Origin: an alpha proteobacterium SCGC AAA288-E13
GTDB lineage: Bacteria > Pseudomonadota > Alphaproteobacteria > Pelagibacterales > Pelagibacteraceae
Assembly: GCA_000504605.1 (NCBI GenBank)
Contig: AZHQ01000030.1
Span: forward strand, 1 to 5,787
Length of the DNA stretch: 5,787 bases
Direction: 5' to 3'
Positions 1 through 5,787 of this stretch are shown here, piece after piece. The notes beneath the pieces were generated by a model. That model made no database searches. It saw only the letters and a list, made by a program, of their open reading frames with translations, and was not told where the DNA came from. The position numbers and the translations under genes are program-made. Numbering within the stretch: the first letter of the stretch is position 1; each line of letters starts with the position of its first letter.

Positions 1-1104
1 AAAGATAAATTTATTAAGTTATTAAATTTGATTAAAGGAAGCATATTTTCAAATCCATTTTTTGTAAAGAAACGAGTAGATATTATAGTTTTTCCACATG
101 CTAGAATAAAAAAGGTTGATAATGAATATATAGATATATATACACATTATTTTGAACAGGAATTATTACAAAGGCAGATTTCTTTTATTGAAATTGAACA
201 AGATTATTTAGGGAAACATTATAAAAAAAATAGAAGATGGAGATATTATCAAGATTTTATAATTTTGATGAGAAAAATTTTATATAGATTTGAAAAAATT
301 GATTTTATAGATTTAGAATTAATAAAACAAGTAGAACTTGAATTAGAAAATAAAATAGGCAAATATGATTTATTAAATAGATTTATGAAAGCTGTAAAAT
401 ATTATAAAGTTGAATATAAATTATATTATGATTTATTTAAAAAACTTTCTCCAAAGCAAATATATTTAGTTCCTAGATATGGTGGATTAGAAGTGATTAT
501 AAAAGTTGCTAAAGATTTGAATATAGAAACATTAGAATTTCAACACGGTAATTTTTCAAAATATCATTTTGGATATTATTTTGGAGAAGATAAAAAAGAG
601 TTGGATTATTTTCCAGATAAATTTTTAGTTTGGAATAAATATTGGCAAAATAGAATAAATTTTCCTATAAAAGATGAAAATATAATTATAAGAAAATTTG
701 ATTATTTAGGATATAGAAAAAGTTTATATTCTAATATCAAAAAAAAGAAAAATCAAGCAGTAGTCTTATCACAAGGTGTTTTAGGGGATAGAATAGCAAA
801 AAAAATTTTAGATAATTGGGATTATTTTAAACAATTTAATATAAAATATAAACTTCATCCAGGAGAATATGGACGATGGAAAAAATACCCAAATTTGTTA
901 CAATTATCTAATTATAATAATATTGAAATTATAGAAGATATAGACCTTTATGAATTGTTTAGTAGTAGCGAATATCAAATAGGAGTTTTTTCTACTGCTT
1001 TATATGAAGGGATTGAATTTGATTGTAAAACTATTCTTTTAGATTTACCAGGAGTTGAAGAGATGTATAAATTTATAGAAATATATAAAGTAAAGGTAAT
1101 TTAA
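1..1104 (+). CDS. Putative GT-B glycosyltransferase (sialyl-/polysialyltransferase-like), 5' end outside window
   Basis: The reading frame is open to base 1. The first possible start, TTG at 28, has no ribosome binding site, and no ATG precedes it, so the gene almost certainly begins upstream of the window. Numbering residues from that TTG, the visible motifs are SNPFF near 8-12, IVFPHAR at 20-26, FQHGNFSKYHFGYY at 171-184, an HP motif (LHPGEYGRW) at 276-284 and an S/T loop (GVFSTALYEG) at 319-328. This order (QHG, HP, then S/T) is known from GT-B enzymes of the sialyltransferase, polysialyltransferase and CDP-glycerol transferase type, which use nucleotide-activated donors in the cytoplasm. 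Its role here is inferred to be adding a sugar or sugar-like residue to a surface glycan. Donor and acceptor are unknown. The protein stops only about 30 residues after the S/T loop, which seems short for such proteins. Its TAA shares one base with the next gene's ATG, suggesting translational coupling. Coding status is secure; the precise family is tentative. Confidence 0.8.
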   Translation, partial: KDKFIKLLNLIKGSIFSNPFFVKKRVDIIVFPHARIKKVDNEYIDIYTHYFEQELLQRQISFIEIEQDYLGKHYKKNRRWRYYQDFIILMRKILYRFEKIDFIDLELIKQVELELENKIGKYDLLNRFMKAVKYYKVEYKLYYDLFKKLSPKQIYLVPRYGGLEVIIKVAKDLNIETLEFQHGNFSKYHFGYYFGEDKKELDYFPDKFLVWNKYWQNRINFPIKDENIIIRKFDYLGYRKSLYSNIKKKKNQAVVLSQGVLGDRIAKKILDNWDYFKQFNIKYKLHPGEYGRWKKYPNLLQLSNYNNIEIIEDIDLYELFSSSEYQIGVFSTALYEGIEFDCKTILLDLPGVEEMYKFIEIYKVKVI

Positions 1105-2216
1105 TGAATATTCTAAAAATTACTATTATAATGTCAAATTTAAATCTTGGAGGAGCACAAAAAGTTGGAATAAATTTAGCTAATTATTATGTTTCTTTAG
1201 GTTATCAAGTTGATTTAATTATTTTTGTAAACACTGGACATTATAAAAAGTTAATTAATAAAAATGTAAATGTGATTAATTTTAATGTAGATAGAAATAG
1301 ATATGCTATTAAAAAATTAAGACAATATATGAAATGTAATTTGGATAGATTATATTTATCAGTGATAAGAGATGTTAATATAGTTGTAGGTATAGCTAGG
1401 TTAGGGTTAAAAATAAAAAGTTTAATTTTTCGAGAAGCAAATACTTTAGAAGAAATAAATGATATGCTACTGATAAAAAGAAAAATATATTACTTATTAT
1501 TAAGGTTAACATATATGCAAGTTAATAAAATTATAGCTAATTCATATGACACAAAGAAAGACTTATATTTGAATAAAATTGCTCCTAAAAATAAAATAAT
1601 AACAATTCTAAATCCTGTGTTACCACTAAATCTAAAAGATTTATCAGATAAAAATATTACGGAAGAATGGTTTATTGATAATAAATTTAAAGTTATATTA
1701 TCGGTAGGAAGATTAGCAAAACAGAAGAACTATTCTTTTTTAATTAAATGCTTTTATGAAATTCAAAAAAAATATTCTTGTGTAAGATTAGTAATAATAG
1801 GAGAAGGATATGAAAAAGAATTATTAAATAATTTGATAAAAAAATTACAAATTTCTAATAAAGTAAAAATATTAAATTTTAAGGATAATGTATATCCTTA
1901 TTATAAATATGCACATATTTTTGCTTTGACTTCTGATTTTGAAGGATTCGGTAATGTCTTAGTAGAAGCCCTTAGTCAAGGAACAAAAGTAGTATCAACT
2001 GATTGTCATGGAGGACCAAAAATGATTTTAAAATATGGAAAATATGGAAAATTAATACCAGTAGGAAATAAGGAACAATATATAAAAGCATTAGAAGATA
2101 TTTTAGAAATTGATTATGGATATGATAATGAATTAATAGAATATGCAATAAATACATTTTCGGTAGACAAGGTGGCACAAAAATATTTAAATGTAATGAT
2201 TAAACAAAATATATAA
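1104..2216 (+). CDS. GT4-family glycosyltransferase
   Basis: This 370-residue protein is a complete retaining GT-B glycosyltransferase of family GT4. The N-terminal acceptor domain opens with a beta strand and the glycine loop NLGGAQKVG at 14-22. The donor domain starts near 195, with SVGRLAKQKN at 200-209 and LVIIGEGYE at 229-237. The EX7E catalytic/donor-binding motif lies in FEGFGNVLVEAL, with Glu280 and Glu288, followed by STDCHGGPKMIL at 298-309. This type of C-terminal region, with D-C-x-x-G-P-x-x-I-L, is common in transferases of GalNAc or related sugars onto undecaprenyl-linked glycans, but the donor cannot be read from sequence. There is no signal peptide, so it should act at the cytoplasmic face of the membrane. 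The start is well supported: AAAGG at 1092-1096 lies 7 bases before the ATG, which overlaps the upstream stop (TAATG). Length is normal for the family and no key residue is missing. Confidence 0.93.
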   Translation: MNILKITIIMSNLNLGGAQKVGINLANYYVSLGYQVDLIIFVNTGHYKKLINKNVNVINFNVDRNRYAIKKLRQYMKCNLDRLYLSVIRDVNIVVGIARLGLKIKSLIFREANTLEEINDMLLIKRKIYYLLLRLTYMQVNKIIANSYDTKKDLYLNKIAPKNKIITILNPVLPLNLKDLSDKNITEEWFIDNKFKVILSVGRLAKQKNYSFLIKCFYEIQKKYSCVRLVIIGEGYEKELLNNLIKKLQISNKVKILNFKDNVYPYYKYAHIFALTSDFEGFGNVLVEALSQGTKVVSTDCHGGPKMILKYGKYGKLIPVGNKEQYIKALEDILEIDYGYDNELIEYAINTFSVDKVAQKYLNVMIKQNI

Positions 2217-2224
2217 GTAAAAAT

Positions 2225-2962
2225 ATGATAATAAGAAGATATATTATAAGATTTGATGATGCTTGCCCTACAATGGATAAAAAGAAATGGGATAGAGTTT
2301 TAAATATATGTGACAAATATGATATTAAGCCAATTATTGCTGTAGTCCCAGATAATAAAGATAAAAAATTAATAAAAGATGATTATGATAATAATTTTTG
2401 GGATAAAGTTAGAAATTGGCAACAAAAAGGATATCATATAGCATTGCACGGTTATAATCATCTGTATATTACACATGAAAGCGGGTTTTTACCATTTAAT
2501 AAAAAATCAGAGTTTGCTGGACTTTCTTATGAAGAACAAACAGATAAAATAAAAAATGGATGGAAGGTTTTTCAAAAAGAAAAAATAGAATGTAATATAT
2601 GGGTGGCCCCATCTCATACTTTTGATGAAAATACTTTAAAGGCATTAAAAAAGTTCACAACAATAAAAATTGTTAGTGACGGAATAGGAATATTTCCTTT
2701 TAAAAAATATGGTTTTAATTGGTTGCCTCAACAAATTTGGAAATTTAGAAAAATGCCTTTTGGAGTATGGACTTCTTGTTTTCATCCAAATGAGATGAAA
2801 GAAGAAGAATTTAAAAATCTTGAAATTTTTATTATAGAAAATAAAAATAATTTTCATTTTGATATTAAAAAATTACAATTTAAAAACTTATTATTTTGTA
2901 ATTTGATTTTTACTAATATATATAAGATAATGTTTTTTATAAAAAAACTAATAAAGAAATAA
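2225..2962 (+). CDS. DUF2334-type polysaccharide deacetylase family protein
   Basis: This 245-residue protein looks like the DUF2334 branch of the polysaccharide deacetylase (CE4-like, NodB-like) superfamily. The N-terminal strand ends in RFDDACPTMD (9-18), whose Asp11-Asp12 match the catalytic-base and metal-binding aspartates of deacetylases. HGYNH at 75-79 supplies the His75 and His79 metal ligands. WVAPSHTFD at 126-134 corresponds to the usual R/A-P-P/S motif, and FHPNE at 186-190 could provide the late active-site histidine. The inferred role is metal-dependent removal of an acetyl group from an N-acetylated sugar in the glycan built by the neighbouring transferases. There is no signal peptide. 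The last 30 residues are rich in hydrophobic residues and Lys, and may hold the protein at the inner membrane. It begins 8 bases after the preceding stop with only a weak AAG-type ribosome site, so it is probably translated from the same message. Substrate and true activity are unknown; some DUF2334 members remain uncharacterised. Confidence 0.88.
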   Translation: MIIRRYIIRFDDACPTMDKKKWDRVLNICDKYDIKPIIAVVPDNKDKKLIKDDYDNNFWDKVRNWQQKGYHIALHGYNHLYITHESGFLPFNKKSEFAGLSYEEQTDKIKNGWKVFQKEKIECNIWVAPSHTFDENTLKALKKFTTIKIVSDGIGIFPFKKYGFNWLPQQIWKFRKMPFGVWTSCFHPNEMKEEEFKNLEIFIIENKNNFHFDIKKLQFKNLLFCNLIFTNIYKIMFFIKKLIKK

Positions 2963-3071
2963 AAATATTTAATTTGATATTTATTGGTAGATGTTTTATT
3001 TAACAAAAAATTTTAAAATTATATTTACATTTGGACATATATGATTTAAGAAAAAGCGGGAGGAGAATACT
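2963..3071 (+). other. Intergenic spacer between two gene blocks, possible promoter
   Basis: This 109-base AT-rich gap is the only sizeable same-strand gap in the glycan cluster, where other genes overlap or nearly touch. No gene is visible in it on either strand. TATGAT at 3040-3045 differs from the sigma-70 -10 consensus at one base, but the best upstream match (TTTACA, 3024-3029) is only 10 bases away. In this AT-rich setting the promoter is therefore only a possibility. AAAATTTTAAAATT around 3007-3020 is A/T-only symmetry without a GC stem, so it is not called a terminator. The 3' end of the spacer carries the strong ribosome binding site listed separately. Confidence 0.4.
3058..3065 (+). 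promoter_or_regulatory. Near-perfect Shine-Dalgarno sequence
   Basis: GGGAGGAG contains the core GGAGG (3059-3063) and lies 8 bases before the ATG at 3072. It is by far the strongest ribosome binding site in the window and stands out as a G-rich island in AT-rich DNA. It serves only the 15-codon ORF at 3072-3119, not the glycosyltransferase directly, so it probably drives a coupled leader or belonged to a gene that has since been lost. Confidence 0.6.
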
Positions 3072-3119
3072 ATGGATTGTTTATATTGCAATAGTTTATT
3101 GTTTAGGGTTTTGGAATGA
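3072..3119 (+). CDS. Possible 15-residue leader peptide or gene remnant
   Basis: The ATG at 3072 follows the strong Shine-Dalgarno site at ideal spacing and opens a 15-codon frame, MDCLYCNSLLFRVLE, ending at TGA 3117-3119. The stop overlaps the start of the PglJ-like gene as ATGA (ATG at 3116), a classic arrangement for translational coupling. The peptide has two Cys (positions 3 and 6) and four Leu; it resembles no family I know. Two readings are possible. It may be a translated leader that feeds ribosomes to the weaker downstream start. Alternatively, it may be the 5' stub of an ancestral gene left after recombination at this junction. The signals are clear, but a functional peptide is unproven. 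Confidence 0.3.
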   Translation: MDCLYCNSLLFRVLE

Positions 3120-4221
3120 AAATAAGATTTTTAATAAATTCTTTATCCACAGGCGGGGCCGAGAATGTTTTGTCGGTTTTGGCAAATGAATTGGTAAAAG
3201 AAAATGATGTAGAGATTATTTTTTAGAAAAAAATGAATTTTATGAACTTGATAATAGAATAAAGAAAACTTATCTTTCTAAATTTATTGGCAAAGAAAAA
3301 GGAGTAAAAAAGTTTTTTTATATTTTTGTATTTGCCTGGAGGTTAAAAAATTATATAAAACAAAATAATATAAAATTTATTCAGAGTCATCTTTTTAGAG
3401 CTAATTACATAAATGTGTTAGCAAAATTATTGGGGGCAAATCATAAAGCACAACTTGTAACAGCTGGAAGGATTAGCAGGTATAAAGAGCTAGGAACAAT
3501 TGGTAAAATTAATCTTTTTTTGATTAGCATTTTATATGCAAAAGCGGATTTGTTAATTTTAAAATCTCTAGGGATGAAAAAAGATATGCAAAATCTATTT
3601 AATTTTAGAAATAAGCATGTAGTAATCCATAATCCTTGTGATATTAATAAAATTGAAAAATTATCGAAAGAAAAAATTAATAATTTTGAATTTTGTAAAA
3701 ATAATAAGTATTTGATTTCGGTAGGAAGACTTATAAAATTAAAAAGACATAACGAAATTATAGAAATTCTTCCAAGGCTCGATGAAAATATTGAATTAAT
3801 TATTTTGGGTAGCGGAGAGGAAAAGGAGAGGCTTGAAAGTTTGTCTAAAAATTTAGGATTGGAAGCAAGGGTCCATTTTTTAGGGCAGGTTAAAAATCCT
3901 TATAAGTATCTTGCAAAAAGCGATATTTTTGTAAGTTGTAGTGAAAGCGAAGGTTTTCCTAATGTTTTGGTGGAAGCTATGGTTTGCAAAGTTCCTGTAA
4001 TTTCGAGCGATTGTCTTAGTGGCCCAAGAGAGATTTTAGGAAATAATGAATTTGGGCTTTTATTTGATGTGGGTAATAAAAAACAGCTTTTTAATCATAT
4101 TAATTTTTTATTAGCAAATGAGGATTTGAAATATGAATATATTCGAAAAGCAAAAAAAAGAAGCTATGATTTTTCTCTTGAAAAAATTATTAAGAAATAC
4201 AAAAAGGTGTTACATGAATAA
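3116..4221 (+). pseudogene. PglJ-like GT4 glycosyltransferase, interrupted by a one-base frameshift
   Basis: The gene starts at ATG 3116, with AGGG at 3105-3108 as a plausible ribosome site. It encodes 36 residues with a typical GT4 opening, including LSTGGAENVL at 10-19, before TAG at 3224-3226. The -1 frame continues the same protein without a stop to TAA at 4219-4221. Joining the frames at the T6 run (3219-3224), by restoring one T, gives about 368 residues, a normal GT4 length. In that joined numbering, SVGRL is near 202-206, ILGSGEEKERL follows near 230-240, and the EX7E motif lies in SEGFPNVLVEA with Glu279 and Glu287. From memory, the frame-restored protein aligns well with Campylobacter PglJ, which adds GalNAc to undecaprenyl-linked glycan (NPYKYLAKSD, then SSDCLSGPREIL). 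The intact later frame with all catalytic residues suggests the lesion is recent, a sequencing error, or a phase-variable or slippage site. The only internal start in the later frame before the donor domain is GTG 3415, which would omit the N-terminal domain. Confidence 0.85.
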
Positions 4222-5323
4222 AATAGTAATTTGCAGTAATACATTTTGGAGTATATATAATTTTCGTTTAAATTTAGCAAAGTTGTTAAAAAAGAATGGG
4301 TACGAAATTATTTTGGTTGCCCCAAGAGATAAATATATGGATAAGCTAAAAGATGAATTTGATTGTTATGATATTTATATTAATAACAAAGGGACAAATC
4401 CTATTGAGGATTTAAAAACAACTTTTGAATTTTATAAATTTTATCGCGTAATAAAGCCAACTATAGTTTTAAATTTTACAATTAAACCAAATATCTATGG
4501 AACTGTTGCTTGTGATTTGTTAAATATTCAAACTATCAACAATATAGCCGGACTTGGCAATTTGTTTATTAATCAAAATTTTATCACTAAAATAGCAAAA
4601 TCTCTATATAGATATTCACAAAATAAAGCAAGTAGAGTATTTTTTCAAAACAAAGATGATTATAAAATGTTTATAGAAGAAAAATTGGTAGACAAACAAA
4701 AATGCGATATTTTACCAGGTAGTGGAGTTGATGTAGAGAAATTTAAACCCATCCAAATAGAAAAAAAAGATAATATTTTTAGATTTTTGCTTATTGCAAG
4801 AATGATTTGGGATAAGGGTATAGGTGAATATGTAAAAGCAGCTAAAATCATTAAACAAAAATATAATAATGTAGAATTTTATCTTTTAGGTGCTGTTGGA
4901 GTCAACAATCCTTCTGCTATTTCAAAAAATCAAATTGAAAAATGGGAAGAAGAAAATATTGTTAAATATTTAGGAGTCACAGATAATGTTAAAAAGGAAA
5001 TATTAAAAGCGGATTGTATAGTTTTGCCAAGTTATAGGGAAGGCACAAGTAGAGTTTTGCTTGAAAGTGCCTCTATGGAAAGACCGATTATTGCAACAAA
5101 TGTCCCAGGCTGTAATAATGTTGTAGATGATGGGGCTAATGGATATCTGTGCGAAGTTAAAAATAGCAAAGATTTAACCTTTAAAATGGAAAAAATGTTT
5201 AATTTAAGTGAAAAGCAAAGATTGGAAATGGGCAAAAAAGGTAGAGAAAAAATAATTAAAGAATTTGATGAAAAAATAGTTATAAATAAATATTTAAAAA
5301 TCATTAAAGATATTATTGAATAA
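4214..5323 (+). CDS. PglA-like GT4 glycosyltransferase
   Basis: This 369-residue protein is a complete GT4 retaining glycosyltransferase. ATG 4214 is chosen over the in-frame ATG 4133 because the protein then begins with the family strand and loop (MNKIVICSNTFWSIYNFR), and AAGG at 4204-4207 lies 6 bases upstream. The extra 27 residues from 4133 would lie wholly inside the previous gene. Visible motifs are NFTIKPNIYG at 87-96, INNIAGLGN at 108-116, LPGSGVDVEKF at 167-177 and LLIARMIWDKGIGEY at 192-206. The EX7E motif lies in REGTSRVLLES, with Glu276 and Glu284, followed by ATNVPGCNNVV at 294-304. SIYNFR near the start and the IARMIWDKG block resemble Campylobacter PglA, which adds GalNAc to undecaprenyl-linked bacillosamine, and related O-antigen enzymes; donor and acceptor here are not established. 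It should act at the cytoplasmic membrane face. It overlaps the upstream frameshifted gene by 8 bases (ATGAATAA), so its translation may depend on ribosomes completing that gene. Confidence 0.93.
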   Translation: MNKIVICSNTFWSIYNFRLNLAKLLKKNGYEIILVAPRDKYMDKLKDEFDCYDIYINNKGTNPIEDLKTTFEFYKFYRVIKPTIVLNFTIKPNIYGTVACDLLNIQTINNIAGLGNLFINQNFITKIAKSLYRYSQNKASRVFFQNKDDYKMFIEEKLVDKQKCDILPGSGVDVEKFKPIQIEKKDNIFRFLLIARMIWDKGIGEYVKAAKIIKQKYNNVEFYLLGAVGVNNPSAISKNQIEKWEEENIVKYLGVTDNVKKEILKADCIVLPSYREGTSRVLLESASMERPIIATNVPGCNNVVDDGANGYLCEVKNSKDLTFKMEKMFNLSEKQRLEMGKKGREKIIKEFDEKIVINKYLKIIKDIIE

Positions 5324-5389
5324 AAATATTTATTTTTGGATCTAGATATAAAATCTAAAGAGTTTCAATTTATAGATAAATAATAAAAT

Positions 5390-5417
5390 CCAATACAAGA
5401 TTTATTGTAGTATCAGG
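5390..5417. terminator. Possible bidirectional terminator between convergent genes
   Basis: Bases 5390-5396 (CCAATAC) can pair with 5410-5417 (GTATCAGG), with one bulge. In the minus-strand transcript the odd pair becomes a G-U wobble, giving about seven pairs. The stem is followed on the minus strand by ATTTTATTATTT (5389 down to 5378) and on the plus strand by TTTTT at 5420-5424. It sits in the 124-base gap between the PglA-like gene and tatB, where both need an end. The loop contains a competing TACAA/TTGTA stem, and the hairpin is weak, so this is tentative. A second A/T-only symmetry (AAAAAT-ATTT-ATTTTT, 5322-5337) directly overlaps the glycosyltransferase stop and could add to termination. 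Nothing else is visible in this gap. Confidence 0.35.
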
Positions 5418-5447
5418 GCTTTTTAAGGTTATAAAATTAATAAATGT

Positions 5448-5747
5448 TTATTTAAGAAACTCTTTCATATCTCTGCTTCCTATTCCATCTACTGGGGTAT
5501 TGATGTCTGGTAATTTTGTTTCATTTTGGAGTTTATTTAGTTCATCTTTGTATTTTTTTACTTCCTCTTTCATATCTTCCAATTCAAGCTCTCTTGTGAT
5601 ATCGCTAGTGGCATCTTTCCACATTTTTTTTAGTTTTTTAACCACACGAGCGAAATCTTTCATAGCTTCTGGGAGTTTATCAGGTCCTAAGACAATTACC
5701 GCCAAAACTACAACTATCAAAAACTCACTAAATCCTATATCTAGCAT
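5448..5747 (-). CDS. tatB: Sec-independent protein translocase subunit TatB
   Basis: This 99-residue protein is TatB of the twin-arginine translocase, the inner-membrane partner of TatC that helps receive folded proteins bearing RR signal peptides. It has the family layout: a short N-terminus MLDIGFSEF with the conserved Glu8, one membrane segment (about 9-20), the Gly21-Pro22 hinge followed by DKLPEA, and an amphipathic helix rich in Lys (to about 45). A charged, coiled-coil-like region (about 50-78, ELELEDMKEEVKKYKDEL) and a loose tail complete it. The MLDIGFSE opening and the long charged region favour TatB over TatA. The start is set at 5747 because AGGG (5757-5754) lies 6 bases before it and the N-terminus matches the family. 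An in-frame ATG at 5771 would add eight residues ahead of the conserved start. It is transcribed toward the glycan cluster, and no tatC follows it, unlike the usual tatB-tatC pair in relatives. Confidence 0.92.
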   Translation of the reverse strand: MLDIGFSEFLIVVVLAVIVLGPDKLPEAMKDFARVVKKLKKMWKDATSDITRELELEDMKEEVKKYKDELNKLQNETKLPDINTPVDGIGSRDMKEFLK

Positions 5748-5787
5748 TTTATTCCCTAATGTTATATACATAAAAATCTTTGTTTTG

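Noticed and set aside
28..30. TTG as the true start of the first gene
   Set aside because: There is no ribosome binding site in front of it and the frame is open to the window edge, so the gene is better read as cut by the window.
2031..2048. Perfect tandem 9-base repeat AAATATGGA x2
   Set aside because: It encodes YGKYGK in a GT4 stretch where similar residues (GxYGxL) are common. The protein has normal length there, and two copies is too few to suggest a variable repeat.
3219..3225. TTTTTTA heptamer resembling the U-UUU-UUA slippery site of programmed -1 frameshifting
   Set aside because: It is in the wrong phase. Reading from ATG 3116 the codons are ATT-TTT-TAG, so tandem slippage of two tRNAs does not apply; only single P-site slippage at TTT before TAG would work. 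No clear stimulatory hairpin is seen after it.
4133..4213. Upstream in-frame ATG that would extend the PglA-like protein by 27 residues
   Set aside because: It lies wholly inside the previous gene, and the added residues do not fit the family. ATG 4214 has a good ribosome site and begins exactly at the GT4 N-terminal strand.
1972..5304. Minus-strand open frames within 1972-2178, 2645-2857, 4660-4851 and 5032-5304
   Set aside because: They lie opposite well-supported plus-strand genes, encode low-complexity Leu/Phe/Ile/Ser-rich products and have no recognisable domains.
5761..5766. TATAAC on the minus strand as a -10 box for tatB
   Set aside because: It would place the transcript start on top of the tatB ribosome binding site (5757-5754), leaving no usable leader. 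tatB is more likely read from upstream of the window.

Overview
This is AT-rich bacterial DNA with short, densely packed genes. It looks like the tail of a surface-glycan or protein-glycosylation gene cluster that converges on tatB. Three things point to Campylobacterota (Campylobacter, Arcobacter, Sulfurospirillum and relatives): the TatB sequence, the very low GC content, and two glycosyltransferases resembling the Campylobacter PglJ and PglA enzymes. The species cannot be named from the window, and the assignment rests on remembered family sequences, not a search.

Layout. Bases 1-1104 hold the 3' part of a putative glycosyltransferase that is cut by the left edge. It has a QHG motif, an HP motif and an S/T-rich loop, as in sialyl-/polysialyltransferase-like and CDP-glycerol transferase-like GT-B enzymes. 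It overlaps by one base with a complete GT4 glycosyltransferase (1104-2216). That is followed after 8 bases by a DUF2334-type polysaccharide deacetylase (2225-2962). A 109-base spacer ends in an unusually strong ribosome binding site, which drives only a 15-codon ORF (3072-3119). That ORF overlaps, as ATGA, the start of a PglJ-like GT4 gene (3116-4221). The PglJ-like gene carries a one-base frameshift at a T6 run, with an in-frame TAG at 3224-3226. A PglA-like GT4 gene follows (4214-5323) and overlaps it by 8 bases. A 124-base convergent spacer with a possible bidirectional terminator separates it from tatB on the minus strand (5448-5747).

How the genes fit together. Four glycosyltransferases and one deacetylase on the same strand, with overlapping or nearly touching ends, suggest stepwise assembly and tailoring of a lipid-linked oligosaccharide at the inner face of the cytoplasmic membrane. 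The product could be O-antigen, capsule or protein glycan. No flippase, polymerase, ligase or oligosaccharyltransferase is in the window, so the end product is unknown. tatB is an unrelated housekeeping gene that marks the edge of the cluster.

I did not find a convincing new biological system. The points most worth a second look are the frameshift in the PglJ-like gene and the short leader ORF with a near-perfect Shine-Dalgarno sequence that abuts its start.
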